Source: a virus
IMG/VR virus record: IMGVR_UViG_3300010885_027770
Coordinates: 1 to 44,044 of that record
Length of the DNA: 44,044 bases
Direction: 5' to 3' (one strand)
In this document: piece by piece, positions 32,481-39,745 of the stretch
Layout: every line of letters begins with the position of its first letter
Numbering within the stretch: the first letter of the stretch is position 1
Position numbers and translations under genes: made by a program
The notes under the pieces: model-generated
Database searches by the model: none
Told to the model about the DNA's origin: nothing
Seen by the model: the letters and a program-made list of their open reading frames with translations, nothing else

Positions 32481-33464
32481 ATGAGTCATGAATTGGAGTT
32501 TCTTGAGAACGGCGAAGCCTCAATGGCATATGCTTATAACGGCACTGCCGGAGATGTGCCATGGCATGGTCTTGGTGTTAAGGTCGATGGTGATCTTACA
32601 CCAGTTCAGATGCTTGAAGCCGCAGGTCTTGATTGGACTGTTTCTACCCAGCCTTGCTTTACTATGCTCGACGACAAGCGCGTCCGGATTGGTAAGCAGG
32701 CGCTCGTGCGGTCCAGTGATAATGCAATCCTTGACATCATCTCTGATGACTGGGTTCCTATGCAGAACCAGGATGCTTTCGAGTTCTTCAATGACTTTGT
32801 TGCTGCTGGTGATATGTCGATGGAAACAGCTGGTAGCCTCAAGGGCGGTAAGATCGTCTGGGCTCTTGCGGCTGTAAAGGAATCGTTCGAACTCTTCGGT
32901 GGTAAGGATAAGATTGACGCCTATCTGCACTTCACCAATCCTCACTCCTACGGTCAGTCAATCGACGTTCGGTTTACTCCAATCCGTGTGGTGTGCAATA
33001 ACACTCTGACTTTGTCACTTCGGACTCAGTCCAAAAATATGGTCAAGGTTAGCCATCGCCGTGAATTTGATCCTGAACTCGTGAAGGAAACTCTTGGTGT
33101 TGCCAAGAACAAGCTTCAGGACTACAAGGCAATGGCCGAATTCCTCACAACCAAGCGCTATACCAACGAGACCATTGTGGATTATTTCACTCGTATCTTC
33201 CCAGTGATGTCCTCGAAGGCTAATCCTCGGAAGGAACTCTCTAAGTCGGCCAGTTCTGCTCTTTCTGAGGTTCTTCACTCGCAGCCTGGAGCTGAACTCG
33301 GTGAAGGTAGCTTCTGGCAGGCATTCAATACTGTCACCTATATGACTGATCACTTGATCGGTCGCTCGGCTGATACCCGCCTCCAGTCGGCTTGGTATGG
33401 TACTAATCAGGGTCTCAAGACCAAGGCTCTTGAACTTGCTATGGAGATGGCTGAACATGCGTAA
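32481..33464 (+). CDS. DUF932-domain protein
   Basis: 327 residues from ATG 32481 (AAGGAAGGA upstream). WHGLGVKVDGDLTPVQMLEA, LDWTVSTQP, DISM-like MSMETAGSLK, FTPIRVVCNNTLTLSL and ending QSAWYGTNQGLKTKALELAM match the DUF932 / phage-plasmid LGT_TIGR03299 family. Large phages and plasmids carry it in early regions; the function is unknown. It is high in GC compared with the HNH gene beside it. It overlaps the next gene by 8 bases. Confidence 0.87.
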   Translation: MSHELEFLENGEASMAYAYNGTAGDVPWHGLGVKVDGDLTPVQMLEAAGLDWTVSTQPCFTMLDDKRVRIGKQALVRSSDNAILDIISDDWVPMQNQDAFEFFNDFVAAGDMSMETAGSLKGGKIVWALAAVKESFELFGGKDKIDAYLHFTNPHSYGQSIDVRFTPIRVVCNNTLTLSLRTQSKNMVKVSHRREFDPELVKETLGVAKNKLQDYKAMAEFLTTKRYTNETIVDYFTRIFPVMSSKANPRKELSKSASSALSEVLHSQPGAELGEGSFWQAFNTVTYMTDHLIGRSADTRLQSAWYGTNQGLKTKALELAMEMAEHA

Positions 33465-33615
33465 GCCTATTACTGCGGCGGACTTCCGAGAATGGGTGAA
33501 GTCCGCCGATGCTGAAAGTCTTGAGGTGTTTATTGATGAAACACTAAATGTTATTCTTGATCTCGAGTCTGACGATTTCTTTGGTACTGAAGGTCTCAAT
33601 AAGCGATTTGCTTGA
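33457..33615 (+). CDS. Small acidic hypothetical protein
   Basis: 52 residues from ATG 33457, inside the end of the DUF932 gene. MRKPITAADFREWVKSADAE and VFIDETLNVILDLESDDFFG suggest two helices. It appears to be translationally coupled to the DUF932 gene. Function unknown. Confidence 0.6.
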   Translation: MRKPITAADFREWVKSADAESLEVFIDETLNVILDLESDDFFGTEGLNKRFA

Positions 33616-33629
33616 AAAGGAATTTTAAA

Positions 33630-34277
33630 ATGGATTATGTGACAAATCTTAATAGCGGTATTGTTGTAGAGCGTACTGCATTTGAAAATCTCAAGAACGA
33701 AGATCTTGGTGCAGGTCTTGCAAAGATCTACTCCGAAAATAAGCCTGTTGTTATTGTTCGTAGTGCTCAAGCTTTCTTTAATCGTGAAAATCTTATCAAG
33801 GTAATTGACTCAAACGATCAGACTGCTCTTCCTATTATTCTTGAAAAGCTTGGGATTGAGTTTACGGACGAGTTCAAGGTAGTTATTACCTCCTTTGCTC
33901 GAGTCAAGGCTCAGATTCTTGAATCGTTTCAACTATCTCCTACATCTAATGTTTATACTTTTGCAGATGTGCCCAAGAATTGGTCTATTGATCAGTTGAA
34001 GATTACTGACCGTAATATCTACCGAAAGAATAATACCAATTATTCCATTGGACATAAGACACTTGAACGAATCTGGAAGTATGCGTCCAATATTTGGATT
34101 GGAAATACTGGAGGCCCTGAATTTACAGTTTCTGCTGCTGGGTATAGCTCGCGAAATGTATCAGTTCAGGGTGATACAGTAAACGTAGGTTGTCAGTCTA
34201 TCCAGCGCTTCGAACTTGAAGCTGTTGCCCAAAAGCTTGATTGGGAATTTCCAGTCAAGGTCTACCCTTATGCCTAA
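33630..34277 (+). CDS. Hypothetical protein
   Basis: 215 residues from ATG 33630 (AAAGGAAT upstream; TTG 33612 would overlap that site). It has an N-terminal alpha/beta part (IVVERTAFENLKNEDLGAGL, PVVIVRSAQAFF) and a C-terminal part rich in strands (SAAGYSSRNVSVQGDTVNVG, CQSIQRFELEAVAQKLDW). I see no known motif. Confidence 0.65.
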   Translation: MDYVTNLNSGIVVERTAFENLKNEDLGAGLAKIYSENKPVVIVRSAQAFFNRENLIKVIDSNDQTALPIILEKLGIEFTDEFKVVITSFARVKAQILESFQLSPTSNVYTFADVPKNWSIDQLKITDRNIYRKNNTNYSIGHKTLERIWKYASNIWIGNTGGPEFTVSAAGYSSRNVSVQGDTVNVGCQSIQRFELEAVAQKLDWEFPVKVYPYA

Positions 34278-34446
34278 TGATGAGATTGATACAATCATTG
34301 AGAATGGTGTTGCAGAGATCTATCGTGGTTTCTATCGACTTCGTGTCTCAGAACAGTACCAGCGTGAATATGACGAGATGGGTGCTTTGCTGAATATGCT
34401 CATGAAAGATCGAGACTATCTCCGTAAGAATAAAGGAGTTGTTTAA
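34270..34446 (+). CDS. Small helical hypothetical protein
   Basis: 58 residues from ATG 34270, overlapping the previous gene by 8 bases and the next by one. The region IYRGFYRLRVSEQYQREYDE is a long amphipathic helix. Function unknown. Confidence 0.55.
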   Translation: MPNDEIDTIIENGVAEIYRGFYRLRVSEQYQREYDEMGALLNMLMKDRDYLRKNKGVV

Positions 34447-34709
34447 TGCTTGATTTTATTTGGACTATAGGTTTTATTGGTATTATCGGATACCGTATTT
34501 TTAATGCAGGTATGAATACCAAGGCTCTATTCTATGTAACTCGTGAACCTTATGGTAGGAAACCATACACCGAGATGGTAGTTGATAAGGTTCTTGCTTA
34601 TATTGCATGGACTTGTGCTGCTGCTCTTTTCTGGATGCTTGCAATTCCTGTCTATGGGCTTTTTCTTCTCGGCAAGAAGTACGGCAAGAAGTACAGCAAG
34701 GAAGCCTAA
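34446..34709 (+). CDS. Small membrane protein
   Basis: 87 residues with AAAGGAG upstream. One membrane span lies near residues 2-20 and one near 52-74 (AWTCAAALFWMLAIPVYGLF), with a basic tail. It ends a short operon begun at 32481. Function unknown; membrane location is clear. Confidence 0.65.
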   Translation: MLDFIWTIGFIGIIGYRIFNAGMNTKALFYVTREPYGRKPYTEMVVDKVLAYIAWTCAAALFWMLAIPVYGLFLLGKKYGKKYSKEA

Positions 34710-34717
34710 GTTTTCCG

Positions 34718-34746
34718 TTGACATTTTTCTCATAGTATGTTAGATA
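34718..34746 (+). promoter_or_regulatory. Early promoter cassette copy
   Basis: TTGACA (34718-34723), a 17-bp spacer, TAGATA (34741-34746), then CTATAAGGAGATTAAT before ATG 34767. Confidence 0.78.
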
Positions 34747-34766
34747 TAATCTATAAGGAGATTAAT

Positions 34767-35246
34767 ATGATTGAATATACTGTTAATGTTTATGCCAATG
34801 GCAACAAGTTCTGGTACTTGAACGACAAATTTCATCGTGAAGATGGACCTGCTATTGAATTTGCTAATGGTACCAAGTACTGGTACTTGAACGACGAACT
34901 CCACCGTGAAGATGGACCTGCTATTGAATTTGCTAATGGTACCAAGTGCTGGTACTTGAATGCTAAGTTACTGTCTGAAGAAGAGTTTAATCGCCGCATG
35001 AATTCTCCTACATCCAAATTTAAGATTGGTGATAAGGTAACCGCACCAGCTTATCTTGGCGAGTGGACTAATTGTACCGTGATTGATATTAACTTTTGTG
35101 ACGAATGGCCTATACAGTGTGTGCGCCCAGATGGCATGACTGGCGTCTTTCGTGAAAATGAACTTGAGTTTATGCCTGAACCGAAGGAACTTACTGTCAA
35201 GGAAATTTCTGAACTTCTTGGTTATGAAGTAAAGGTGGTTCAATGA
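34767..35246 (+). CDS. MORN-like repeat protein with C-terminal SH3-like domain
   Basis: 159 residues from ATG 34767. Residues about 11-64 hold 2.5 copies of a 23-residue unit, FWYLNDKFHREDGPAIEFAN and so on, which is the toxin-repeat-like unit found in many phage and bacterial accessory proteins. The C-terminal part (FKIGDKVTAPAYLGEWTNC, FRENELEFM) looks like a small beta barrel. Repeat number probably changes by slippage or recombination. Function unknown. Confidence 0.72.
   Translation: MIEYTVNVYANGNKFWYLNDKFHREDGPAIEFANGTKYWYLNDELHREDGPAIEFANGTKCWYLNAKLLSEEEFNRRMNSPTSKFKIGDKVTAPAYLGEWTNCTVIDINFCDEWPIQCVRPDGMTGVFRENELEFMPEPKELTVKEISELLGYEVKVVQ
34799..34964 (+). repeat. 69-bp in-frame tandem repeat, about 2.4 copies
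   Basis: CTGGTACTTGAA recurs at 34811, 34880 and 34949, exactly 69 bases apart, and encodes the 23-residue units of the gene. Copies 1 and 2 are nearly identical, which suggests recent duplication. Confidence 0.85.
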
Positions 35247-35440
35247 GATTGATTTTCTTTAGTTGTGCTGTATTTCTACTTATTACAATTCCTGTTCTAG
35301 GTAGAAATGTAATTGCTTTTCTTATAAACTCACATACAGATATAGGTCTTTTTGCTCTACTTCTTGTTATCTGTTTGTTTATTGGTTCAATTATTACTGT
35401 CGTTACTACTATTATAGATGTTCTAAGTGAAAAGAACTAA
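35243..35440 (+). CDS. Small two-span membrane protein
   Basis: 65 residues. Two strong membrane spans lie near residues 3-19 and 36-58 (LFALLLVICLFIGSIITVV). It overlaps the repeat-protein gene by four bases (ATGA) and precedes the SPFH lipoprotein, so the three may act together at the envelope. Function unknown. Confidence 0.6.
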   Translation: MRLIFFSCAVFLLITIPVLGRNVIAFLINSHTDIGLFALLLVICLFIGSIITVVTTIIDVLSEKN

Positions 35441-35471
35441 GTGTGTTAACTTTTAAAATGAAGGACTTAAA

Positions 35472-36296
35472 ATGAAGATTAAACTATTTGCTCTTATTGC
35501 TACTTCTGCTCTTGCTCTTGGCGCTTGTTCACAGGTTGAACCAGGTCATGTTGGTATTCGTGTTGATCAATATGGATCTGGTGCTGGAGTCTCCAAGGAC
35601 TCACTACCTGTCGGTACTTACTTTACTGGCGTTGGTACTACAATCTATGAATATCCTGTCTTTACTAAGACTTATACCTGGACAATTAACAAGACTGAAG
35701 ATTCTGTTGTTAATGAAGAATTCTCATTTGCTGATAAGAGCGGTTTAACTCTTACTGGTGACGTATCTGTAAGCTATCACGTGGATGCTACCAAGGCTCC
35801 AATTCTGTTTCAAAAGTATCGTATGGACATGGATGCAATTGTCTCGGGACCACTTCGAGTAGCCATCCGCGGTGCAATTAACAACGAAGCTTCCAAGATG
35901 ACTGTTGAGGAAATCTACGGTTCACGTAAGGCCGAATTGATTGCTCTAGCTCAGGCTGATGTTCGGAAGTTCTTCAGTCCATTTGGTCTTGAGGTAGAAC
36001 GAGTTGAATGGGCTTCACCAGTTCGAGTTCCAGAAACAGTTATGCGTCAGATCAATGCCAAGATTGCTAACGAGCAACAAGCTCTAGCAGCTCAGGCTAA
36101 CGTAGCTACCGCTGAAGCTGATGCCCGCGCAAAGGTTGCTAAGGCTGAAGGTGATGCTAAGGCAACTCAGATTGAAGCTGAGGCTCTAAGATCTAACCCT
36201 AAGATTCTTGAGCAGAAGGCAATTGATAAGTGGGATGGACACTTTCCAACTTATATGGGTGGTAATGCACCACTTCCTTTTCTTAAAGTCGATTAA
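35472..36296 (+). CDS. SPFH/prohibitin-like lipoprotein
   Basis: 274 residues. The signal peptide ends in a lipobox (ALGAC, Cys at about residue 19), which is unusual for SPFH proteins, most of which are anchored by a membrane helix. The SPFH part includes VEPGHVGIRVDQYG and SYHVDATKAPILFQKY. A coiled coil follows (EQQALAAQANVATAEADARA, KVAKAEGDAKATQIEAEALR), the typical flotillin/prohibitin tail. I infer a membrane scaffold that may shield the infected cell or block superinfection. The stop overlaps the end of the minus-strand gene. Confidence 0.82.
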   Translation: MKIKLFALIATSALALGACSQVEPGHVGIRVDQYGSGAGVSKDSLPVGTYFTGVGTTIYEYPVFTKTYTWTINKTEDSVVNEEFSFADKSGLTLTGDVSVSYHVDATKAPILFQKYRMDMDAIVSGPLRVAIRGAINNEASKMTVEEIYGSRKAELIALAQADVRKFFSPFGLEVERVEWASPVRVPETVMRQINAKIANEQQALAAQANVATAEADARAKVAKAEGDAKATQIEAEALRSNPKILEQKAIDKWDGHFPTYMGGNAPLPFLKVD

Positions 36297-36493
36297 AGCT
36301 TAAAGATTGAACCATCTTCTCCGAGGATGACTAATGCGCCCTTGCCTTTGTTTCCGTAAATACAGGATGCTAAGGCAAGGGCTTCTTTTTCACTTCTGGT
36401 ATCAAATGTTGTAAAAAAGACACTTTGATTCTGATGCAAGCATGGGATTGCATAAAGGGATTTGGTCTCACTTGGTTCAATTTTCTTAGACAT
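36293..36493 (-). CDS. Small minus-strand hypothetical protein
   Basis: 66 residues (MSKKIEPSETKSLYAIPCLH...). A strong ribosome binding site (TAGGAG) lies seven bases upstream on the minus strand, which supports a real gene. CATAAATA further upstream on that strand (36521-36514) is one base away from the late box. The protein is alpha/beta with TRSEKEALALASCIYGNKGK. It ends tail-to-tail with the SPFH gene, sharing four bases. Function unknown. Confidence 0.65.
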   Translation of the reverse strand: MSKKIEPSETKSLYAIPCLHQNQSVFFTTFDTRSEKEALALASCIYGNKGKGALVILGEDGSIFKL

Positions 36494-36531
36494 AAAAATC
36501 TCCTATTTTGTTTTATTTATGCAAAATTCAG

Positions 36532-36560
36532 TTGACATTTTATCAAAAGTGGAATATATA
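36532..36560 (+). promoter_or_regulatory. Early promoter for the NadM-Nudix gene
   Basis: TTGACA (36532-36537), a 17-bp spacer, TATATA (36555-36560). It begins the NAD block. Confidence 0.8.
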
Positions 36561-36568
36561 TAAACTAT

Positions 36569-36610
36569 GAAGGGATAGACCCTTCAATTTTTACTCAAAG
36601 GAGTTTTGAG
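36569..36610 (+). promoter_or_regulatory. NAD-type double-hairpin leader, copy 1
   Basis: Hairpin 1 is GAAGGG (36569-36574), loop ATAGA, CCCTTC (36580-36585). Hairpin 2 is CTCAAA (36594-36599), loop GGAGT, TTTGAG (36605-36610). The loop of hairpin 2 is the ribosome binding site for ATG 36613. The same layout stands before the nicotinamide phosphoribosyltransferase gene at 39746 and nowhere else that I found. Confidence 0.75.
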
Positions 36611-36612
36611 AA

Positions 36613-37707
36613 ATGACTGACACTAAAGAATTTGATCTACTAGTTTTCATTGGAAGATTCCAACCTTTCCATCTTGAACATCAGCGTGTCATTGCCACTG
36701 CTCTTGAAAAGGCCAAGAATGTTCTTGTGCTTGTGGGCAGTGCCGGCAAGGCTCGAACTGTTCGCAATCCTTTCACCTTTGAAGAACGGAAGGATATGAT
36801 CAATGGCTCATTCGACTGTAACGGTGGGCGGCAATGTCGTATTATCATCAAACCAATCTACGATAAGACCTATAACGATGCTGCCTGGATTAAACAGGTT
36901 CAAGACGTCGTTAAAGATGCTGCGCTTGATATTCTCAATGATGGTGGTTTCCGGTCTGTCGGTCTAAGCGATGCTAAGGTGGGTCTGATTGGTGCCTCGA
37001 AGGATAATACATCCTACTACTTGAAGTTGTTCCCTCAGTGGTCCTCGGTTAATGTTCCAATCGAACGTGAAATGCATGCTACGGTTATTCGCGAGCACTT
37101 CATTGATGGCACATTTGAGCGACATCTGATGGATAACGTTCTAGTTCCACGAAGTGTGGCTAAGTTTCTCTTCGAAGACTTTATCCATACTGATTCTTAT
37201 GCTCAACTTCGCCGAGAGTTAGAACATGTCCGCAAGTACAAGAAGGCCTGGGAAGCGGCACCATATCCTGTTAAACATGTCACAGTTGATGCTGTGGTTG
37301 AACAGAGTGGACACATTCTACTTGTAAAGCGAAAAGCAGAACCAGGCAAGGGTCTCTGGGCAATTCCTGGCGGGCATCTTGAGATGGATGAAACCGTCTT
37401 GAATGGCATCATCCGTGAACTAAAGGAAGAAACTGGAATCAAGGTTCCTACAGCTGTCTTGCTTGGCTCGATTGTAGCTCAAAACGTCTTTGATGATCCA
37501 CATCGTTCGACTATCGGCCGTGTGATTACGCATGCTGCTCACATTCATCTGTCAAGTGAAACAAAGCTACCCAAGCTAAAAATTCCCAAAGGTGAGCACG
37601 GCGAAGACGAAGTTGACAAGGTCAAATGGGTTCCTATTAGTGACCTCCGTGAAGATCAAATGTTTGATGATCACTTTCACATCATCAACTATTTTCTGGG
37701 AGTTTAA
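36613..37707 (+). CDS. nadM: Bifunctional NMN adenylyltransferase / Nudix hydrolase
   Basis: 364 residues. The N-terminal nucleotidyltransferase has GRFQPFHLEHQ (residues 14-24, HxxH-type site), which joins NMN and ATP to give NAD+. The C-terminal Nudix box GGHLEMDETVLNGIIREL KEETGI (residues 253-276, written in two parts) matches Gx5Ex7REUxEExGU; the linked Nudix domain of known NadM fusions hydrolyses ADP-ribose. With the NAMPT gene at 39746 this gives a two-enzyme NAD+ salvage route from nicotinamide, like the phage pathway that counters NAD-depleting defence systems. Confidence 0.92.
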   Translation: MTDTKEFDLLVFIGRFQPFHLEHQRVIATALEKAKNVLVLVGSAGKARTVRNPFTFEERKDMINGSFDCNGGRQCRIIIKPIYDKTYNDAAWIKQVQDVVKDAALDILNDGGFRSVGLSDAKVGLIGASKDNTSYYLKLFPQWSSVNVPIEREMHATVIREHFIDGTFERHLMDNVLVPRSVAKFLFEDFIHTDSYAQLRRELEHVRKYKKAWEAAPYPVKHVTVDAVVEQSGHILLVKRKAEPGKGLWAIPGGHLEMDETVLNGIIRELKEETGIKVPTAVLLGSIVAQNVFDDPHRSTIGRVITHAAHIHLSSETKLPKLKIPKGEHGEDEVDKVKWVPISDLREDQMFDDHFHIINYFLGV

Positions 37708-37709
37708 TC

Positions 37710-37973
37710 ATGGCTACTATTATTGAATACTTTGAGGTTTTAGATGATGATGGATATAACCGTGATGGTCCATCATCATCTGCTAGATTTCTGTCACTTA
37801 TTGCTGCTGAGAAATATGCAGCACTTAATCGAAATAGATATGTGAATAAAACAAAGAAGAAGATTATCATTTATGATAGTGCTGAGGAAGTAGATCTACA
37901 TAAGAGAGAAGATCTTAAACAATCTGCAATTAGTAAACTCACTACAGATGAACGCGTAGCTCTAGGAGTCTAA
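37710..37973 (+). CDS. Hypothetical protein
   Basis: 87 residues, two bases after the NadM stop, with GGGAG upstream. It starts MATIIEYFEVLDDDGYNRDG, and basic residues follow in the middle (NRNRYVNKTKKKIIIYDSAE). It overlaps the next start by one base. Function unknown. Confidence 0.6.
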   Translation: MATIIEYFEVLDDDGYNRDGPSSSARFLSLIAAEKYAALNRNRYVNKTKKKIIIYDSAEEVDLHKREDLKQSAISKLTTDERVALGV

Positions 37974-38275
37974 TGATGAAACCTATTAAACCAAGTGATA
38001 TAGCCACAGCTAAACAAACTGCAATTCCTGAAGTTGTTATCGAAGTAATTAATAATTTGCTTGCTCTTAAGTTTTCAAATGGTAGAGCAACAATTTATCA
38101 AAAGGATATCGTAAATTCGCTTCTTAAAAATGGCGATATATCAAAAGATGAAATCTTTAATTTAGGTTATCTCAATTTTGAAGAGATCTATCGAGAACAA
38201 GGTTGGAAAGTAACTTACGATAAGCCTGGCTATGGAGAAAGTTATGATGCATTCTTCGAATTTAAGGTGAAATAA
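37973..38275 (+). CDS. Conserved phage protein (KPSDIATAKQ family)
   Basis: 100 residues, ATG 37973 or 37976, with AGGAG upstream. PIKPSDIATAKQTAIPEVVI, ATIYQKDIVNSLL, NFEEIYREQGWKVTYDKPGY and FFEFKVK match a family present in many large phages. The fold looks like a winged helix or similar. Function unknown. Confidence 0.72.
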   Translation: MMKPIKPSDIATAKQTAIPEVVIEVINNLLALKFSNGRATIYQKDIVNSLLKNGDISKDEIFNLGYLNFEEIYREQGWKVTYDKPGYGESYDAFFEFKVK

Positions 38276-38276
38276 G

Positions 38277-38447
38277 ATGCGATATGAACTACGAAGATGG
38301 ACTGATAGTTCAAAGACTGATTATGTAATCAGACAGCTATCAGACGATAGAAATGCTATTGAAGCTCAACTCGAACGAGTGCTTAATGCAAGCACAGAAC
38401 CAAATCTTAACTATATTGTAGATACAGTAGGTGAATATGATGACTGA
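38277..38447 (+). CDS. Small hypothetical protein
   Basis: 56 residues (MRYELRRWTDSSKTDYVIRQ...), starting one base after the previous stop. It is a short alpha/beta protein, and its end overlaps the next gene. Function unknown. Confidence 0.58.
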   Translation: MRYELRRWTDSSKTDYVIRQLSDDRNAIEAQLERVLNASTEPNLNYIVDTVGEYDD

Positions 38448-38604
38448 GACTAAACCAAAACGAAATACTTGTTATACTATTACTGCTCAAACTCCATTAC
38501 TTCGACCAGGCCTGAGTATTCAAGTAAATACAAGTGAACGATATGCTGCTGAAGCAGTAGATCTTCTTATGGAAGTCGTCAGACAAGTTAATAATAAGGA
38601 CTGA
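38440..38604 (+). CDS. Small hypothetical protein
   Basis: 54 residues from ATG 38440 (ATG 38437 adds one Met). MTETKPKRNTCYTITAQTPL and ERYAAEAVDLLMEVVRQVNN suggest strands followed by a helix. It overlaps the previous gene by 8 bases. Function unknown. Confidence 0.55.
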   Translation: MTETKPKRNTCYTITAQTPLLRPGLSIQVNTSERYAAEAVDLLMEVVRQVNNKD

Positions 38605-38608
38605 GAAT

Positions 38609-38911
38609 ATGACGATTAAACCTTACTCCATCGGCTCTTCTGAGTGGAATGGTCTTTCAAAAGTAATTGAAGAGCTAGGTGAGCTTCAGCAAGTCTGCGG
38701 TAAGACTATTGGTTCTGGTGGTGATCAAAATCATTGGTCTGGTAATCTTGTTGAGAAGTTTATTGAAGAGATTGGTGATAGCTATGCAGCACTTGATTTC
38801 TTTGTTGACCAGAACTTTAGTAGAGAAGATCAAGCTAGGATCTATAAACAAGCTCATATGAAGTACGAACGATTCAGACAATGGGATAAAGAAACTAAAC
38901 AAAACGATTGA
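38609..38911 (+). CDS. MazG-like nucleotide pyrophosphohydrolase
   Basis: 100 residues. GLSKVIEELGELQQVCGK and VEKFIEEIGDSYAALDFFVD carry the paired ExxE and ExxD acidic motifs that bind magnesium in the MazG/dUTPase helical fold, and a C-terminal helix (KYERFRQW) follows. Phage MazG proteins hydrolyse nucleotides such as dGTP/dCTP or (p)ppGpp; substrate not determinable here. The stop lies inside the next promoter. Confidence 0.78.
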   Translation: MTIKPYSIGSSEWNGLSKVIEELGELQQVCGKTIGSGGDQNHWSGNLVEKFIEEIGDSYAALDFFVDQNFSREDQARIYKQAHMKYERFRQWDKETKQND

Positions 38912-38935
38912 CATTATCTAGAATTGGTGTATAAT
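38908..38935 (+). promoter_or_regulatory. Sigma70-type promoter
   Basis: TTGACA (38908-38913), a 16-bp spacer, TATAAT (38930-38935), before the macro domain gene. Confidence 0.8.
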
Positions 38936-38970
38936 AGTTATATAGAGATAATGTATTAGGGGTTTGATTT

Positions 38971-39453
38971 ATGTTACTACATGCTAAAGGTAATCTTATT
39001 GATATGGCCGAACAAGGTCTATTCGATGTAATCGTCCACGGATGCAACTGTCAGAATACTATGGGATCTGGTATTGCTAAAGAGATTCGTGCTCGATATC
39101 CTCAAGCTTATGAAGCCGACTCTGCAATGATCTATACCTATCAGAAGCCCGTATTGAAGCTCGGCAACTTTAGTGTGGCTGCAGACAATCAAATCGATCC
39201 CAAGTTTGAGATCGTAAATGCCTACACTCAGCTTCATTATCTGCCTCGCAGTATAGATCACTTTGACTATGAATCGTTCAAATTGATTCTCAGAAAGCTT
39301 GAAGTTATTGCACCAGATGCTCGTTTTGGTTTCCCATACATCGGGATGGGCCTTGCTGGTGGCAATTCCAAGCGTATCTTAGCATTACTAGAAAAATTTG
39401 CAGTGGATATTACCGCAACTGGTGGTTCTGCTACACTTGTGGAATTTGGATAA
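38971..39453 (+). CDS. Macro domain protein (ADP-ribose binding)
   Basis: 160 residues, the size of a lone macro domain. VIVHGCNCQNTMGSGIAKEI holds the Asn and the glycine-rich ADP-ribose loop, and FPYIGMGLAGGN forms the second loop. It resembles T4 Tk.4 and Poa1-type ADP-ribose-1''-phosphatases. It could process ADP-ribose-1''-phosphate, recycle ADP-ribose or remove ADP-ribose from targets. Its place between the two NAD enzymes suggests a role in the same NAD/ADP-ribose economy, which is inference. Confidence 0.87.
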   Translation: MLLHAKGNLIDMAEQGLFDVIVHGCNCQNTMGSGIAKEIRARYPQAYEADSAMIYTYQKPVLKLGNFSVAADNQIDPKFEIVNAYTQLHYLPRSIDHFDYESFKLILRKLEVIAPDARFGFPYIGMGLAGGNSKRILALLEKFAVDITATGGSATLVEFG

Positions 39454-39467
39454 AAAGGATGCCTTAC

Positions 39468-39653
39468 ATGAAAATTGTTGTAAATGAAGAAGATATGAAG
39501 CCAGACGTTAAAAATAGATGGTTTGATGCCAGGATAAGTGGTGACAATCTTAAAGTTGAAGATTTTTATCTTGGTGCACATATGCTTAATACAGCTCAAG
39601 TTATTGTCTTTGAATCTGCTTATATTTCAGTTAAAAAGATTCTAAAAAAGTAA
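39468..39653 (+). CDS. Small hypothetical protein
   Basis: 61 residues from ATG 39468 (AGGAT nine bases upstream; ATG 39459 overlaps that site). MKIVVNEEDMKPDVKNRWFD and FYLGAHMLNTAQVIVFESAY form an alpha/beta protein. It lies between the macro domain and NAMPT genes. Function unknown. Confidence 0.6.
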   Translation: MKIVVNEEDMKPDVKNRWFDARISGDNLKVEDFYLGAHMLNTAQVIVFESAYISVKKILKK

Positions 39654-39662
39654 AAATACCAG

Positions 39663-39691
39663 TTGACATTTTTATGAGAATGGTATAGACT
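39663..39691 (+). promoter_or_regulatory. Early promoter for the NAMPT gene
   Basis: TTGACA (39663-39668), a 17-bp spacer, TAGACT (39686-39691). Confidence 0.83.
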
Positions 39692-39706
39692 AAACATAAT
39701 GGCAAC

Positions 39707-39744
39707 GGGATAGACCCAAAGCCCAAACGATAGAGGAGTTCTAT
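39707..39744 (+). promoter_or_regulatory. NAD-type double-hairpin leader, copy 2
   Basis: GGGATAGACCC at 39707-39717 is the same 11-mer as in the NadM leader (36572-36582). Hairpin 2 is ATAGA (39730-39734), loop GGAGT, TCTAT (39740-39744), with the ribosome binding site in the loop and ATG at 39746. The stem sequence of hairpin 2 differs completely from that of copy 1, so the shape and the loop are conserved and not just the sequence. Confidence 0.75.
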
Positions 39745-39745
39745 T

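Noticed and set aside
33015-33770. 251-residue antisense frame over the DUF932 gene
   Set aside because: It is a shadow of a well-supported + strand family; no ribosome binding site or known motif.
39707-39717. Known NAD+ riboswitch classes for the GGGATAGACCC leaders
   Set aside because: I could not match the nucleotides or helices I know from the NAD+-I or NAD+-II classes, so I report the element as unassigned.
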